The translations under genes were made by a program, and so were the position numbers. Shown piece by piece: positions 30,785 to 43,000 of a stretch of DNA of 64,000 bases (the first letter of the stretch is position 1; each line of letters begins with the position of its first letter). Below the pieces are notes generated by a model. The model was not told where the DNA came from. It did not search any database and saw nothing but the letters and a program-made list of their open reading frames with translations. Source of the stretch: Odontocerum albicorne (taxonomy: Eukaryota; Arthropoda; Insecta; Trichoptera; Odontoceridae); assembly GCA_949825065.1 (NCBI GenBank), contig OX463862.1, positions 21,557,071-21,621,070 on the forward strand, read 5' to 3'.

Positions 30785-31270
30785 ACAAGGTTTTTGTAAC
30801 AAGGGTGAAAACGGCTATTTTAGGTCAATTTTTGTGTGCTGATAACGAATATGAACTTGAAAATGTTCTATCACGTACCTTTTAAGAGAAAACCCTGAAA
30901 TTAGTTTTCGACTGAAACTGAAACATTTGAAAGATGAAAAGTTCGTAAAAAAATTAAGTGTTGAAGAACTAGAAACTTGGAAAGCCTTTGGAAGAGTTGT
31001 TAGTGGTTTCCTAGGTAATAATAAAGCTGACAATTACGAATAGCTTGTACAAGAACTCTTGCAGTTACCAGAATCTAGAATGTCGAATGTCACTGAAAAT
31101 ACACTTCCCGCATTCCCATCTAGACTTTTGCCCAGAGAACTTAGGAGCTCTAAGTGATAAACAAGGGGAACTATTCCATCAGGATATTCACATAATGGAA
31201 CAATGATATCAAGGAAAGTGGGATTCTAATATGATAGGGGACTACTGTTGGTTTTTTTATAGAGAAGGTG
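30785..31270 (+). pseudogene. Degraded ORF of a common, uncharacterised arthropod repeat protein
   Basis: In shifting + strand frames one reads KLSVEELETWKAFGRVVSGF with LGNNKADNYE, then a block like PENLGALSDKQGELFHQDI followed by YQGKWDSN and GDYCWFF. I recall the order FLGN...NY, then FPENLG...EQGE.FHQDI, then YQG.W...DYCW from a high-copy uncharacterised protein in arthropod genomes, probably transposon-derived. At least three frameshifts or stops are present. The function is unknown. Confidence 0.6.
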
Positions 31271-31279
31271 ACACGTATT

Positions 31280-32345
31280 TCAATATTTTAACAAAAAATT
31301 TATTTCATATTTTAACAAAAAAATGTTGCTAGTAATCTGTTTTCCTATGTAACAACATTGTATTCTGTGTCTAAATTTAGTATTTCAGGAATTTATTTAT
31401 TATCATTGTAATTACGACTTTTGAAATGCGTAAAAACGTACTTATTTTATTAAAACACTCCCCCTTCTGTTACACAAAAATGTTACGTGTTACAAACTTT
31501 TCACTGCGATTTTCGTAATCAGCAGGGTCGATTTAGTAAGAATCAGCTAATTTAATCTCTGTTACAGACAAAAAGTTAAAATTTGTTAACTAGTGTAATA
31601 TAAATAAATAATTCATTCTTATTCATATAAAGTGATCATTTGTAACTATTTCATTAAAAAGTGATAGATATATATTTTATAAATACGATTTTACCCTAAA
31701 TTATTTGCTTGAAATCACCACTTTAACTCCAACTTCTTCGAGTTAGTAGCACTATTATAACAGCAACTCATCAAAAATAATTCTCACACCATATGATTTT
31801 TATGGTTTAAAACACTTGGCTTCCACTGGGAAGTTTCAGGTTAAATTCCTGATTGCAGTCAAAGAAAAATAATCTGTTTTTATTCGATTTAGTCCCTTGT
31901 GATATCTTTCCGATAGATCAAAAAAATTCATCGCCTCAATTTGTCGAAGTGCTTGCTCATACAATGTACAATTCGAAATTATGTATATGGTGACCTCACT
32001 TCATCACCTCATTATTGATATGCATTGGTAATAATAGCCAAAGTCAAATCACTGATGTATATTAGGGATCTCATTAAAGAAAACAATTGTATTTTCTCAT
32101 TGAAACAAATCAATCAGACCAACTTATTTCTTTTTAAGTTTATGCTTACAGTGAATTATGCTTTTTTCTATTTTAAGTATTTTATTTTAAGGATTACTGA
32201 AATTGACAATGTTACAAGTGTGTAATCCAAGTATGTAGTAGAGTCCATGTGACACAAATTGTCAAATTTTAACATTGACATTTATTAAAGATGAACATGG
32301 ATAGTTTTTTTTTGTTTTTTGTACCAATCCTCTTTATATATATTA
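31280..32345. other. AT-rich intergenic DNA with a degenerate SINE
   Basis: At 31805-31865, TTAAAACACTTGGCTTCCAC and GTTTCAGGTTAAATTCCTG recall the SINE body and B-box. Nothing else is recognised. Confidence 0.35.
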
Positions 32346-32352
32346 TATATTA

Positions 32353-33918
32353 GGTAAAGCGGAAAGAAATGACATTTTTTTTTGATGCGACAAAAAATTG
32401 ATTTAAACAAAAACTATACAATATTATTCCGTTAAATAATTACCGTTGTTACCGATGATCTTCCTCCACAGAATAGGCAGTTTTTTAATACCTTATTCGT
32501 AAAATTCTGGCGGTTTTACGGTAAAATATGACTCCAAGTGATTTCGGAGTTGTTCGACACTCGTAGATTTTTTATCTCGAAGCGAATGTTCCATCGACTT
32601 AAAAAGATGGTAATCCAAAGGTGCAATATCAGGTGAATATGGTGGATGCTGCAGAACTTCTAAATCTAGCTCTCTTATTTTGTCCTGCGTAATCCCTGCT
32701 GCGTGTGGTTTTGCATTATCATGTTGTAGAATTCTTCTCTGATTCTTTACTAAAACTGATCATTTTTTAAGCAGTTCTGCCTTTAATCTTTCGAATTGGG
32801 GACAATACACATCTGCTGTAACTCCAAGTGATTTCGGAGTTGTTCGACACTCGTAGATTTTTTATCTCGAAGCGAATGTTCCATCGACTTAAAAAGATGG
32901 TAATCCAAAGGTGCAATATCAGGTGAATATGGTGGATGCTGCAGAACTTCTAAATCTAGCTCTCTTATTTTGTCCTGCGTAATCCCTGCTGCGTGTGGTT
33001 TTGCATTATCATGTTGTAGAATTCTTCTCTGATTCTTTACTAAAACTGATCATTTTTTAAGCAGTTCTGCCTTTAATCTTTCGAATTAGGGACAATACAC
33101 ATCTGCTGTAACAGTCTGACCAGGTTTTAGTAATTCATAATGAATAACTTCCAAAATATCCCACCAAACGCAAAGGAAAACGTTTTTCAGAGTCAATGTT
33201 GGCTGAGGGGTAGACAGATGTACCTGATTCGTCGAAAACCATTGTTTTTTGTTTTTTTTTCTCCTCGGATTGGTGTGAAAGACCCACTTCTCATACCCAG
33301 TAACAATTTTTCTAAGAAACGGATCAGTTTCATATCTGGAGAGTGAAGATGAACAGATTGTTATTCGTTGTTCCATGGCCGTTGGAGAAAGTTCGTGCGG
33401 CTTCCAAATTCCTTGTCTATTTTGTTTTCCGAGCCTTTTCAAATAGTTCTTCACTATTGATCATGGACAACCGATATCTTGTGACAATTCCTTGATAGTT
33501 TTACGCGGATCGGACCTCACTAATGAGTTTAAAGTGTCATCATCGATTTTAAGAGGTCGTCCTATTTTTGGTTTGTCCTTCGATTCCCTTTCACAACTTT
33601 CAATTTTTTGAAACCATCTTTGGCACTTCCGAGGATTCAAGATGTCTCTATAAATATCGCAGATGGTCTGGGTAGCTTATTTTGACTTCAATCCTTTATC
33701 GAATAAAAACAGCATAAAATACCGCAAATGTGTCTCTTCAATCTCTGGTTTTTGCATTTTTGTACTATGGACCATAACAAAAAGAATATCAAAACAGAAA
33801 GGATATTAATAGAGCTTCAAAACGATACCAACCACGACATATTAACCCAACGGTAACTGGTGGCAAACTGGTTTCAACGTGACGCCTAATGAAAATTGTC
33901 ATTTCTTTTCGCTTTACC
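32353..33918 (-). mobile_element. Mariner element with internal 290-bp duplication (1566 bp)
   Basis: Ends read GGTAAAGCGGAAAGAAATGA and, on the other strand, GGTAAAGCGAAAAGAAATGA, flanked by TA at 32351-32352 and 33919-33920. Without the duplication the element would be 1276 bp, the normal mariner size. The - strand transposase is near full length: DDDTLNSLVRSDPRKTIKEL, KPHELSPTA, IVTGYEKWVFH, LQHDNAKPHAAG, YSPDIAPLDYHLF, and the end NGNYLTE. The first catalytic Asp (normally VTGDEKW) is Tyr. Stops, including one before the second-Asp block, also interrupt it. Confidence 0.93.
32531..33110. repeat. Near-perfect 290-bp tandem duplication inside a mariner
   Basis: 32531-32820 and 32821-33110 differ by about one base (GAATTGGGGAC versus GAATTAGGGAC). 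The unit spans the second and third Asp coding blocks of the transposase. Because it is far less diverged than the element, it is a recent local duplication, or an assembly artefact. Confidence 0.93.
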
Positions 33919-33919
33919 T

Positions 33920-36480
33920 AATATGTAGATGCTTATTACAGCATTAAGAAGAGTTAATTTCCTCGGTGTTCCTACAAATGTATCCACGGTCTGGGATCAA
34001 AGTAAGAGCTCCATATAATAATAGATGCGGAACAGAAACACCTTTTCATAATGTGTGGGTGTATTGAAAAAATTGCCATTTTTGCCTCAAGGTATCATTG
34101 TCATCTTGTAGTAACAACATTTAACTCAGTGTATCAAGTTTCAATCATTTAGTTGGACTTTTCATTATGCATATCGATGTAATTTTGCAAAATAGGCAAA
34201 ATTCAACAAATTATAAGTATCTCTACAAAAAGGGAATAACTTAAAAAAAGATTCATAATGATATTTATGACAAATCGTTGATCATTGTCCCCATTTCGCA
34301 GAACTGTTAAAAACCTGTATATTTATTTTATATAACTTATAAAGGTTAATTCCAGTTGCATACAAAGCTTAAAGATAAATATATACTCGTATAGTTAAAA
34401 TAATTAAATAAGAATTTATTGTTTAGCCGAAACAACATATCTATTACTAAGAAAATATACTTTCTTTAAAAACATTTTCTGAAATGTTGACATTGTCAAT
34501 ATCTGAGGTCCCGTTCAGAAGGGATAGCCCGCAAATCAAAGGAAGAGCACTTGGCAAGTTATTCCCTACATATTACCAGTCTAATCAAATTAATATTCCT
34601 GCATCTCAAATAGTTGTCAGGAACATAAAACTATATATTTTCCAACATAGTTGGATTAGGTGTTGCTCCTGTCAGCAGTAAAGATATAAGGAGAGATCCA
34701 TATAACCCTTAAACTTAGAAGGTAGTATCCCAACATGCTCAGAAGACACCTTGTAGAATAGAGCCACGGGTAGAAACCGCACTCCCGTTAGTAAAGATGT
34801 CGCAAAAATTTCTTCTAGACTTTCTCTGCCATTTGAGAGTAACAAATCTTCTACGGGCTCCACATCTATTCCCCACATTCTAACTTGCTATGTGTCAGAG
34901 CACTAGATTTGGGAACCTCTCTTCCTTTAAATAACTTAAGACTTATAGGTATATCACAAATCTCAACACTAAAAGCAGAAATACTGTTCCTCTACACGAG
35001 AACCAAATAGTCTATTAAAATTAATACCCAAGTATTCGAATTCTACTCTCTGATTCATCTGTTAAGAGTGTATCTACAGTATTATACTTTGGAAAAAGAC
35101 AAGTTATATAAAAAATAATTAAATATTAATGGAGTTAGTTTAAAAAACCTTTGGGCTGTTTTTAAGCTGCTGCCTCTAGTGAGTGTATTTTCTGTAGTAT
35201 CAGTGTCAGTGTCTGTGATGTAATGGTTCATGTTTTGGATTTGATTCATAGCAAGTTCCACTTACGGGAGGATTTCACTCTATGAACTTATTACACCTGA
35301 TGATTTTTTTTATCTTAAGAGATTCTAAAGTATTACGGAGCAACTAAAAAAACAATTTAAGTCTAGGGCAGATATCTCTGCTATTGGAAGCCAAGACTGT
35401 GGCTTGTTGAAGTGGAACACTTTGCTATAGTAAACTAATATAAACACAGGTGTCATCCATACACAGGATTCTTAATCATCAAGTATTGTCTATCATTTGT
35501 GGCAGTGCTGCAGCATGAGGGGAAAAGTTTTTCCTTAACCACATCTTATCTTTTTTTTTTCGTTTAAAACTTTCTTTAAAACTCTTTCGTTTAAATGTCT
35601 GTTATTTTTTCTTTTGCTTGCACTTTGAACATGGAAACTACAGTATTTTTTTTAGTATGTTCAATAATCGAGCACATTCAAAAAGTTTTTAGTATATTTA
35701 ATAATCGAGGACACATTCATAATTCATTTTATATGTATGCAATATGTGACAAAATGAAAAAAAAGCAACATTATTGTATGATGAAATGCATGTATGGGTC
35801 AGACTTAGCTTTGGCAGTTGGGCTTTCACCTTATTCCCAAATGACACTTCATTCAATTATTTTTATTAGATATATGTCGAACTCTTACTAGAAATTAATC
35901 AATTAATACATACAAAACAGATAATGAAAATCCCATTTACCAGTGTAATCTCATAAAAAAAACAAATGGGGTGATAAAATTTGGGACACAGTCACTTAGC
36001 GTATTGTACGCTCAGCACATTCGGTTACAAAAACCTGTATTGTTTATAAATGTAGCAACACTGAACAAATCAGGTCTTGGAAAGAGAGCAAGAGGAAACA
36101 CTTGATTCGTTCCAAAGTCGCAAATGAGTTCCCAAGATTATATAAAGTGACACAAGACCAAAGGTATGTCTACGAGAATCGAAAAAGATAATCTGTCACC
36201 ATACAACCTGAAAACATTGAGCAACCCCTCCTTATGACTTAGACACCTCAAGAATCACTACAGGACTGCCTCAATTAAGTCAACATTTAACCAAATTAGG
36301 GTTTCATATCACAGAGGCATACATTTATGTCACACTTGACCCGGACACAGAAGACCGTCTGTAAGTCACTGATTTGTGGTAAAATGCTAAATAGGTTTTT
36401 AATTAAAACCAAGATACAGATTAATGGTTTATAAAGCAATTTTATCTATGATCACATTGTCAACTCTATTATAATAGATA
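33920..36480. other. Intergenic DNA, no gene seen
   Basis: Open frames here (34484-34681, 35595-35891) have no recognisable domain. A weak SINE-like piece lies near 35210-35290, and 35955-35990 shares a half-hairpin with 14.9 kb. The stretch 36000-36370 is less AT-rich and may be an unidentified old transposon. Confidence 0.4.
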
Positions 36481-36502
36481 AAGTAGAAAACATAGAAGTA
36501 AT

Positions 36503-36753
36503 TGTAATTTATTTTTATCAAACACTGTTTATTCCACTTTTTTGTGACGGTATAACCCTACCGGTTTCAAGGCTTTCACCTCATCTTGAGGGGAGCGCAA
36601 ACCAGACTCTGGTTTACGCTCCCCTGAAGATGAGGTGAAAGCCTTGAAACCGGTAGGGTTATACTATCACAAAAAAGTGAAATAAACAGTGTTTGATAAA
36701 AATAAATTACAATGTCTTTAAACCTCCACAATGTTAATGCCTTAACTATAAAC
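36503..36753 (+). mobile_element. Palindrome-headed retroelement-like insertion, 251 bp (copy A)
   Basis: A 106-bp inverted repeat (arms about 36501-36606 and 36608-36713) is followed by a unique tail of about 40 bp (GTCTTTAAACCTCCAC, then ending CCTTAACTATAAAC). The insertion is flanked by the 14-bp duplication AACATAGAAGTAAT at 36489-36502 and 36754-36767. Duplications of this length fit target-primed reverse transcription rather than most DNA transposons. There is no coding frame. The right arm contains CTGAAGA and, after a short stem, GAAAC. The inverted pseudo-LTR plus short extension recalls Penelope-like elements; this is inference. Confidence 0.82.
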
Positions 36754-37194
36754 AACATAGAAGTAATATATTTTGGTTGCAATAATTTCACCAAAATCGG
36801 AAAAATTTATGAGTTTGACTTTTAGATGTATAACAGAATACAAATTGAAGTAATTAACTTAAGAATTCCTCTATGTCCATCACCCTGTCTACACTCCATA
36901 GAAAGTTGACTCAATAGGGCAAACTCCAAAAGACTAATCAAGGTTGCTATGTCTGATCACCTCATACATCTTAACTAGATGATTAACTCTCTAAGACCCA
37001 GATGGCCTCAGTGTAGCATGTCATTCTAAGGACACATCCTTTGCACAATTCTGATATGTAAAAATTAATGATACACCAGTTTTCAAAATGTTATTCATAT
37101 TTTCTAAATAAGACAAAAACGAAAAGAAATTCTTCAAAATAGAATAATATCCTTTGATTTAAAGATTTCTTGAATTTCCATATCTAAAATACAA

Positions 37195-37805
37195 GGGTAG
37201 TTTGAAGTTTGGTAAAAAAAGCAAGTAAAACTTTTATTTTTCAACATAGTTTCCATTGAGGGCTATACACTTCCATGATTTTCCTTTCCTTTTATCCCAT
37301 CTGAAAAATAGGCTTTTTCAAACTGCAAAATAGTAATTTGCTATGACATCCTGATTCGATAAAAAGTTTTTCCCACCGAGCCGATTTTTTATTTTGGGAA
37401 CAGGAAGAAGTCACACAGGGCAAAGTTTGGGGAATATGGTGATTGAGGAACTAATTCAAAGCCCAATTTCTCCATTGCGATGATCTATTTGTGGAATGGA
37501 GCATTGTTCTGGTAGAAAAGCACTTTTTCGCGTGCCAATCTTAGCTATGTTTCCTTCGATTCATATTTCAAACAGTCCAATAATGTCGCATAATAGGCTC
37601 CCGTTATTGTCTTGCCCTTTTCCAAGTAGTTAATCATGATGATTCCTTAGGAATCCCAAAAATCAATGGCTATCAATCACCTTCCCAGCTGACAAAACGG
37701 CCTTCTTCGGTGTACTTTCACCAGTTGTCCATTATTTGGACTCTGATGTGTAGTGGTGGATCCAAGTTTCGTTCCAGTCACGAATCGATGCGAAAAGTCC
37801 TTCGA
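37195..37805 (-). mobile_element. Mariner transposase fragment (C-terminal two-thirds)
   Basis: - strand translation gives WNETWIHHYTSESK (around the first Asp motif, altered), INYLEKGKTITGAYYATLLD, KVLFYQNNAPFHK (second motif with Asp changed to Asn) and PQSPYSPNFALCDFFLFP (third motif). Stops interrupt it. The N-terminal part is replaced by unrelated sequence above 37805. The right inverted end was not found. Confidence 0.8.
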
Positions 37806-37812
37806 ATTGCAA

Positions 37813-38007
37813 TTAAACATAACCAAATACTGCATTGAAATGACCTTTCAAGTGTGTTTTTTTATCACATAGAGATTCGACAAAAGTTTCTTTTAGTTCG
37901 TCTTCCCTTGATTTTTCTCTGCAGTTTTTGTATGATAAATGTTTTTCTAAATGCGGGTGCGGAGTGCCCAATCGAATAACCGCCATCTTTCTATGCTTAC
38001 ACTCCAC
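37813..38007 (-). other. Unidentified 64-codon open frame beside the mariner fragment
   Basis: This frame encodes a basic, charged peptide (EKHLSYKNCREKSREDELKE and following). It is not mariner. It ends at the breakpoint of the mariner fragment and has no splice sites I can defend. It may be part of another transposon or chance. Confidence 0.2.
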
Positions 38008-38009
38008 TC

Positions 38010-39840
38010 ATTTTATTTTTTGATATTTCAATAAGAGTGGGTTCGATTTCTGAGTTAAAGCGTCATTGAGGAGAGAGTCTGCTCTCTAAAGTGTCCGTTT
38101 ATTATTATTGACATTGCCGCTCTAAATAAATAAAAAAAAACAAAAAGAGTATAAAAACATTTATTTGTTTTATTAGATTTAAAAAACAGACCTAATAACA
38201 ATGAAATATATTTTTACATTACAAAAATATTTTATACATTTTTTTACATATAAATTGACAATTGTAAAAAGTTGAATAAGTTTATGATTATTATTCATCA
38301 TGATGTATGTAACTTAAAAATAGAACTATATTTATGTTAGGTGATCAACATTATAAGAATATTTCATTTATAATATCCTTAAATTGTATTTCCACATTCA
38401 GAAATTGAACTCGATTGCCTAGTGGAAAAAAAAATAATAAAAAAAAAATAGTACTGTATAAATTATTGTACATTGAAGAAAAACCAGCGTCATTTAAAAT
38501 ATACAATTTAATTGAATTTATCAAAAATATCTACTATTCTGTTAAATAAAGCTAATAAAAAATGCAATATCATTTTCCCCTTTACAAAGGTGGATTGGAT
38601 CTAAAGTACAAATTAAATTGGGTATAAAGCAAAATGATATAAAACTATTCATTAAAGAGTAAGAAAAAATAACAATTTTATCAGTTCTTTGCTTTTTTAT
38701 GTGAATTATAAAACATGTAAAATGAAAGAATATAAACTTACGAATTAACTATAAGAAAAAAAATTGCGACACTTCTTATGAAATGAATATAATTTACATT
38801 GTCCCATATACACACTCTGAAATCAAATTGTATGATTTCATCTGCTAATTGAAAGGTTGGAATTAGCATTTTTAAAGGAAATCGGGTATCAATTGCACCT
38901 ATCCCTAGATTTATATTTATGCAGTTTCACCTTAAGGCGCTTAAGAAAAATGCTTTTCAAAACACAACGGAAGTCAACATTATTTGAATTTTGTCTAGTA
39001 ATTTATAATACATCTGGATGACTGTACACATGACGTGCAATAATTGTCCCAATTAGCATACAAATAGCTACCACATGCAATAAATAGTTGTAATGATATT
39101 ATTTTGACTAAGAAATAAAAATGTTTCATTATACTACATTTCTTTGATTTTTACATGTTAGTAGATTTGTTTCATGTTTTTTTGGTGTCTTTATTTGACG
39201 TTTAGTGAGTTCCTCTTACCCCAATTTAAACGGATTTCGATATTCTGGAATGTAACTTCCAATTTTATAGAAGATTCTTCCCTCGATTTACATAAATTTG
39301 CTCGAAACTTATATATTGAATAAAATCGAGGGAGTATAGAAAAATGGGAATTAATTTATTCGTTTATATTTCACCCTTCAACTTATCTGAATTGGTGATT
39401 CAGACATTGAAGAGCGTCTAAATTGTCTTCGGCCCAATTAATTGAGCCTTCGGGTCTAATACCACTGGCGTACATACGAAACTCATTCGTAATCGGACGT
39501 GTTAGCAATACTACTGCACATAAATTGGCAAATACAATGTCTATCACATGTGAGTATTGTTATCAGATGAACTCTTACCAAACTTAGACGCATTTCTTTT
39601 TCGGGTTCCATTGGGAATCTAACTCAAAACCACCAGGTAAAGTCAAGCACTTACTAAGCCACAGAGATCTTCGCTGAGAATGTAAGTAGTAGTATACTAC
39701 ACTGTATTAAATGATTATGTAAATGCCCCATTAACATTACCCGCATATATGCTACAAGATCCAAATATCACCAGATAAAATACAATTTGATTTCAGTATG
39801 ATTATTTCTCTTATCTAAAATCTTCCGTCCTTCTGTCTAG
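38010..39840. other. AT-rich intergenic DNA downstream of HADHB
   Basis: The region is very AT-rich. The part nearest 39873 must hold the 3' UTR of HADHB (- strand). An AATAAA on the - strand at 39360-39355 is a candidate but distant signal. A SINE copy is at 39599-39678. Confidence 0.45.
39599..39678 (-). repeat. SINE fragment
   Basis: On the - strand ATCTCTGTGGCTTAGTAAGTGCTTG and TGGTTTTGAGTTAGATTCCC keep the A- and B-box spacing of the family. It lies just past the 3' end of HADHB. Confidence 0.6.
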
Positions 39841-39872
39841 TGATTTTAGACCCAGACTCGAGGAATACTGAA

Positions 39873-40085
39873 TTAGTTGGGTGTCGCTTCAGGATGTCTC
39901 TCGAGCAGCATGCCCACACCCTGGCCGCCCGCAGCGCATGCGGCAATCACTCCAAACTGACCGTCCTCCCGCACCAGGCGGTTGCTCGTGTGCATGGCCA
40001 GGCGCACTCCGGTAGCTGCGAAGGGGTGTCCGATGGACAGGGAGCCTCCCCAGTTATTCCATTTGCTCAAATCAGGATTGCCAAC
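39873..40085 (-). CDS. HADHB: HADHB exon 10 (C-terminal, stop)
   Basis: The acceptor on the - strand is TTAATCTTCAG, just above 40085. It encodes residues 405-474 and TAA (39875-39873). It has [17 protein letters not shown], with the active-site His in GHP, and [11 protein letters not shown] with the second catalytic Cys. Confidence 0.96.
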   Translation of the reverse strand, partial: VGNPDLSKWNNWGGSLSIGHPFAATGVRLAMHTSNRLVREDGQFGVIAACAAGGQGVGMLLERHPEATPN

Positions 40086-43000
40086 CTGAAGATTAAAGTG
40101 TGAACTTCAGAACAATAATATCTCTCAATCAGTGTGTATTTAACAACAGTTTGAGATGTGTATTTAATAATGTATTTAATCAGTGTGTATTTAACAACTG
40201 AGATGGTTTAGGCATGGTATAGAAAAGCTAAGGAAAGTATGGTTGGATCAAGTGAATGGTATTTTAAAAGGAAATTTAAAGAGTCAGAGTAATCATTTAG
40301 TTGGTGTATGGATGTAAAGGAGGCGAAATATGTATCGTGAATGGAAAGTCTGACACTTTCCCTGCCTACCCAGACAGGAAAACAGTGTGATGGTGTATGT
40401 ATGTATTTTTACTAACAAACATTACTGTAATACATATTTTTAAATTACCTTCTCTTGCCTTCCAAGATACTTCTTTGCAAACCATTCAGAATCCATAGCT
40501 TTAAGGTTAGCCAAAATTTGTCCCTGAAATAAAAAAAATACATCATTTTTCTATTGGTTAATATTAATATATAGACAAACAAAGATTAACCAGTTAGCAC
40601 GTTCACTGCCGACCTAATAGTGAAGTATCCCATGACCAAAATGTTTTATTTTTAGCTATTTTTACCTATTTTGGTGTGTTATTTTATGCATGAAAATTTA
40701 AAATATCTATTTACTATAAAAACAGAATTTGCCATATGTATTGAATTTTTATTGGCTATGGCCAGCACTCTGCACTCTGTTCAGTAACATATGAAAAATG
40801 TAAAAACTATTATTGACAACCCGAGCTTGTATATTTAAAATGTTATGCAATTATATAAACAAATATAACTGTCAAATTTCAACTAGAGTTGTCACAAGTT
40901 CGGCGGCTTGTGACATAACTCCCGTTGAAATGGTTATGTATTAATTATATAAAAAAATTAAATCATTAGACTGCACAGGATGGGTTATCAGTGTGGACAC
41001 TCGATAGATCCATTTAAACTTTCCTTGAACCCATATGAATTAGTTTTAAAGACGAGTTTTCATTATTTCCGCGAATATATAGAAATGATTTGTCAGATGG
41101 TTTATTTTTTACAACTTATCGTTGTCTTTTTAATGTTTTTATTTTTTATATTGTTGAACTAAAGATATAAATAAAATACTTACAGCAAAAGCTTCATGAA
41201 TTTCCCAAGTAGCAATGTCAGACATGGAGAGTCCACTTTTCTGCAAAAGCTTGGGAATGGCATATGCGGGTCCCAAGAGCAGCTGGTCAACGGGATCCTG
41301 GAATCAGTAAGTTATATCATAATTAATACTTTGGAGAAAAATCCTAAAAAAGATTAAAGACAATTTCAATACTATTTGGTGAGTAGCCTCACCTCAAAAT
41401 AGGCTAAACTAATGTGGAAAATGTAACCATTTTTTTGCTTATCCCAAAATTTTCAAAATCGAAAAATGTGTTATTTTATATTGAAATAATTATTTATAAT
41501 AAAGATATGATGACTTTAAATAAAAATAAGAACATCATTTATTTTTTATTACGTAAAATACTATTTTTATAAAATTGAATTTGATTAGTCTTAAAGTAAA
41601 TTGAGGTTGATACAAAAGTTATACAAAAATTTAAGAAAAATGTTATTTATTAAAAATTACATTTAATCAATAAAGTGTGTGCCATTCTGTTGGATGACCT
41701 TTCTCCATCTCTCTGGTAGCTGCATAATCCTGCGCTCATAGAAACTTTGAGGTTTCTGGCTAAAGAACTGATCCAGGTGATTTTTCAAGTCTTCCAAGGA
41801 AGAAAAGTTTTCACCATCTAAACTGCTTTGAAGCGATCCAAATAAATGATAATCGGAGAGCGCAAGTTCGGGAGAGTACAGTGGATGAACCAAAACATCG
41901 CAGTTAAATTGTAAAAGTTTGTGTCGGGTGGTCAAAGACATGTGTGGTCTAGCATTGTCTTGGAATGCGATACCCTTTCTGTTGGCTAATTCAGGCCGCT
42001 TCTGGTCGATTGCCACTTTAATTCACTTAATTGTGAACAGTATTTCTCCGAATTAATGGTCTGGTTTTCAGGTAACAGCTCATAAACGATTCCCTTCCAG
42101 TGTCCAACCAAATGCATAGCATAAACTTCTTCAGATGCAAACTGGCTTTGGCGCTGGTTGAAGGGGCATCTCCGCGCTTAGACCATGATCTCTTATGCTT
42201 AACATTATTATACACAATCCATTTTTCATCACCTGAAACTATCCGCTTTAAAAATGAATCGATTTCGTTGCGCTTCAATAGATAACCGCAAGCAGAAATT
42301 CGGTCTGTCAAATTTTCTCCGTTAACTCGTGTGGCACCCATACATCGGCCTTGCTAACCATTCCGAGTTGACGTAATCGCCTTGACATTGTTGACTGGTT
42401 GATTCCAAGAATTTCTTTGATCTCTCGAGTTGTTCTATGCCGATCACTTTCAATTAGCTCCAATATTTCATCGCCATCAGCCTCAGCCGCTGTCCAGAAC
42501 GTGGTGCATCGCTAAGATTAAAATTGTTTTCATGAAACTTTCTGAACCACTTACAGCACGTGGAATCCTCAACCGCACCCTCACCATACACAGCACATAT
42601 CTTATTTTGCGTCTGCGAAGCATTCTTGCCTTTCCGGAAATAAAAAAGCAAATATGTCGAAAATGCTCTTTATTTTCTGCCATTTTTAATGCTTAACAAA
42701 ATGTAAAAACACACAACCAAATAACACAATTTTTTCCCAAGTACTCGTTAAAATTCTTTTTGTCAAACAACATCAAAACTTTGAGTGTGACGTCAATAAC
42801 ACTTCGGTTTTACGATACAACACCATCTAGCGGCAAAAACAGGACGAAATTTTCAACACATTAAGAACGAATCAACTCAATACATTAAGAAATATGATTT
42901 TTTCATTTTACAGCAGATGGATCACAAATATAATCCCAAAATAAATACATTCTCATTGGAACTTTTGTATTGTGTTTTATTTCATTAAAAATCTGTCAGT

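Noticed and set aside
36576..36794. 72-codon - strand open frame over the palindrome
   Set aside because: It is produced by the inverted repeat itself and has no coding character.
39840..40103. + strand frame over HADHB exon 10
   Set aside because: Antisense shadow of the conserved thiolase C-terminus.
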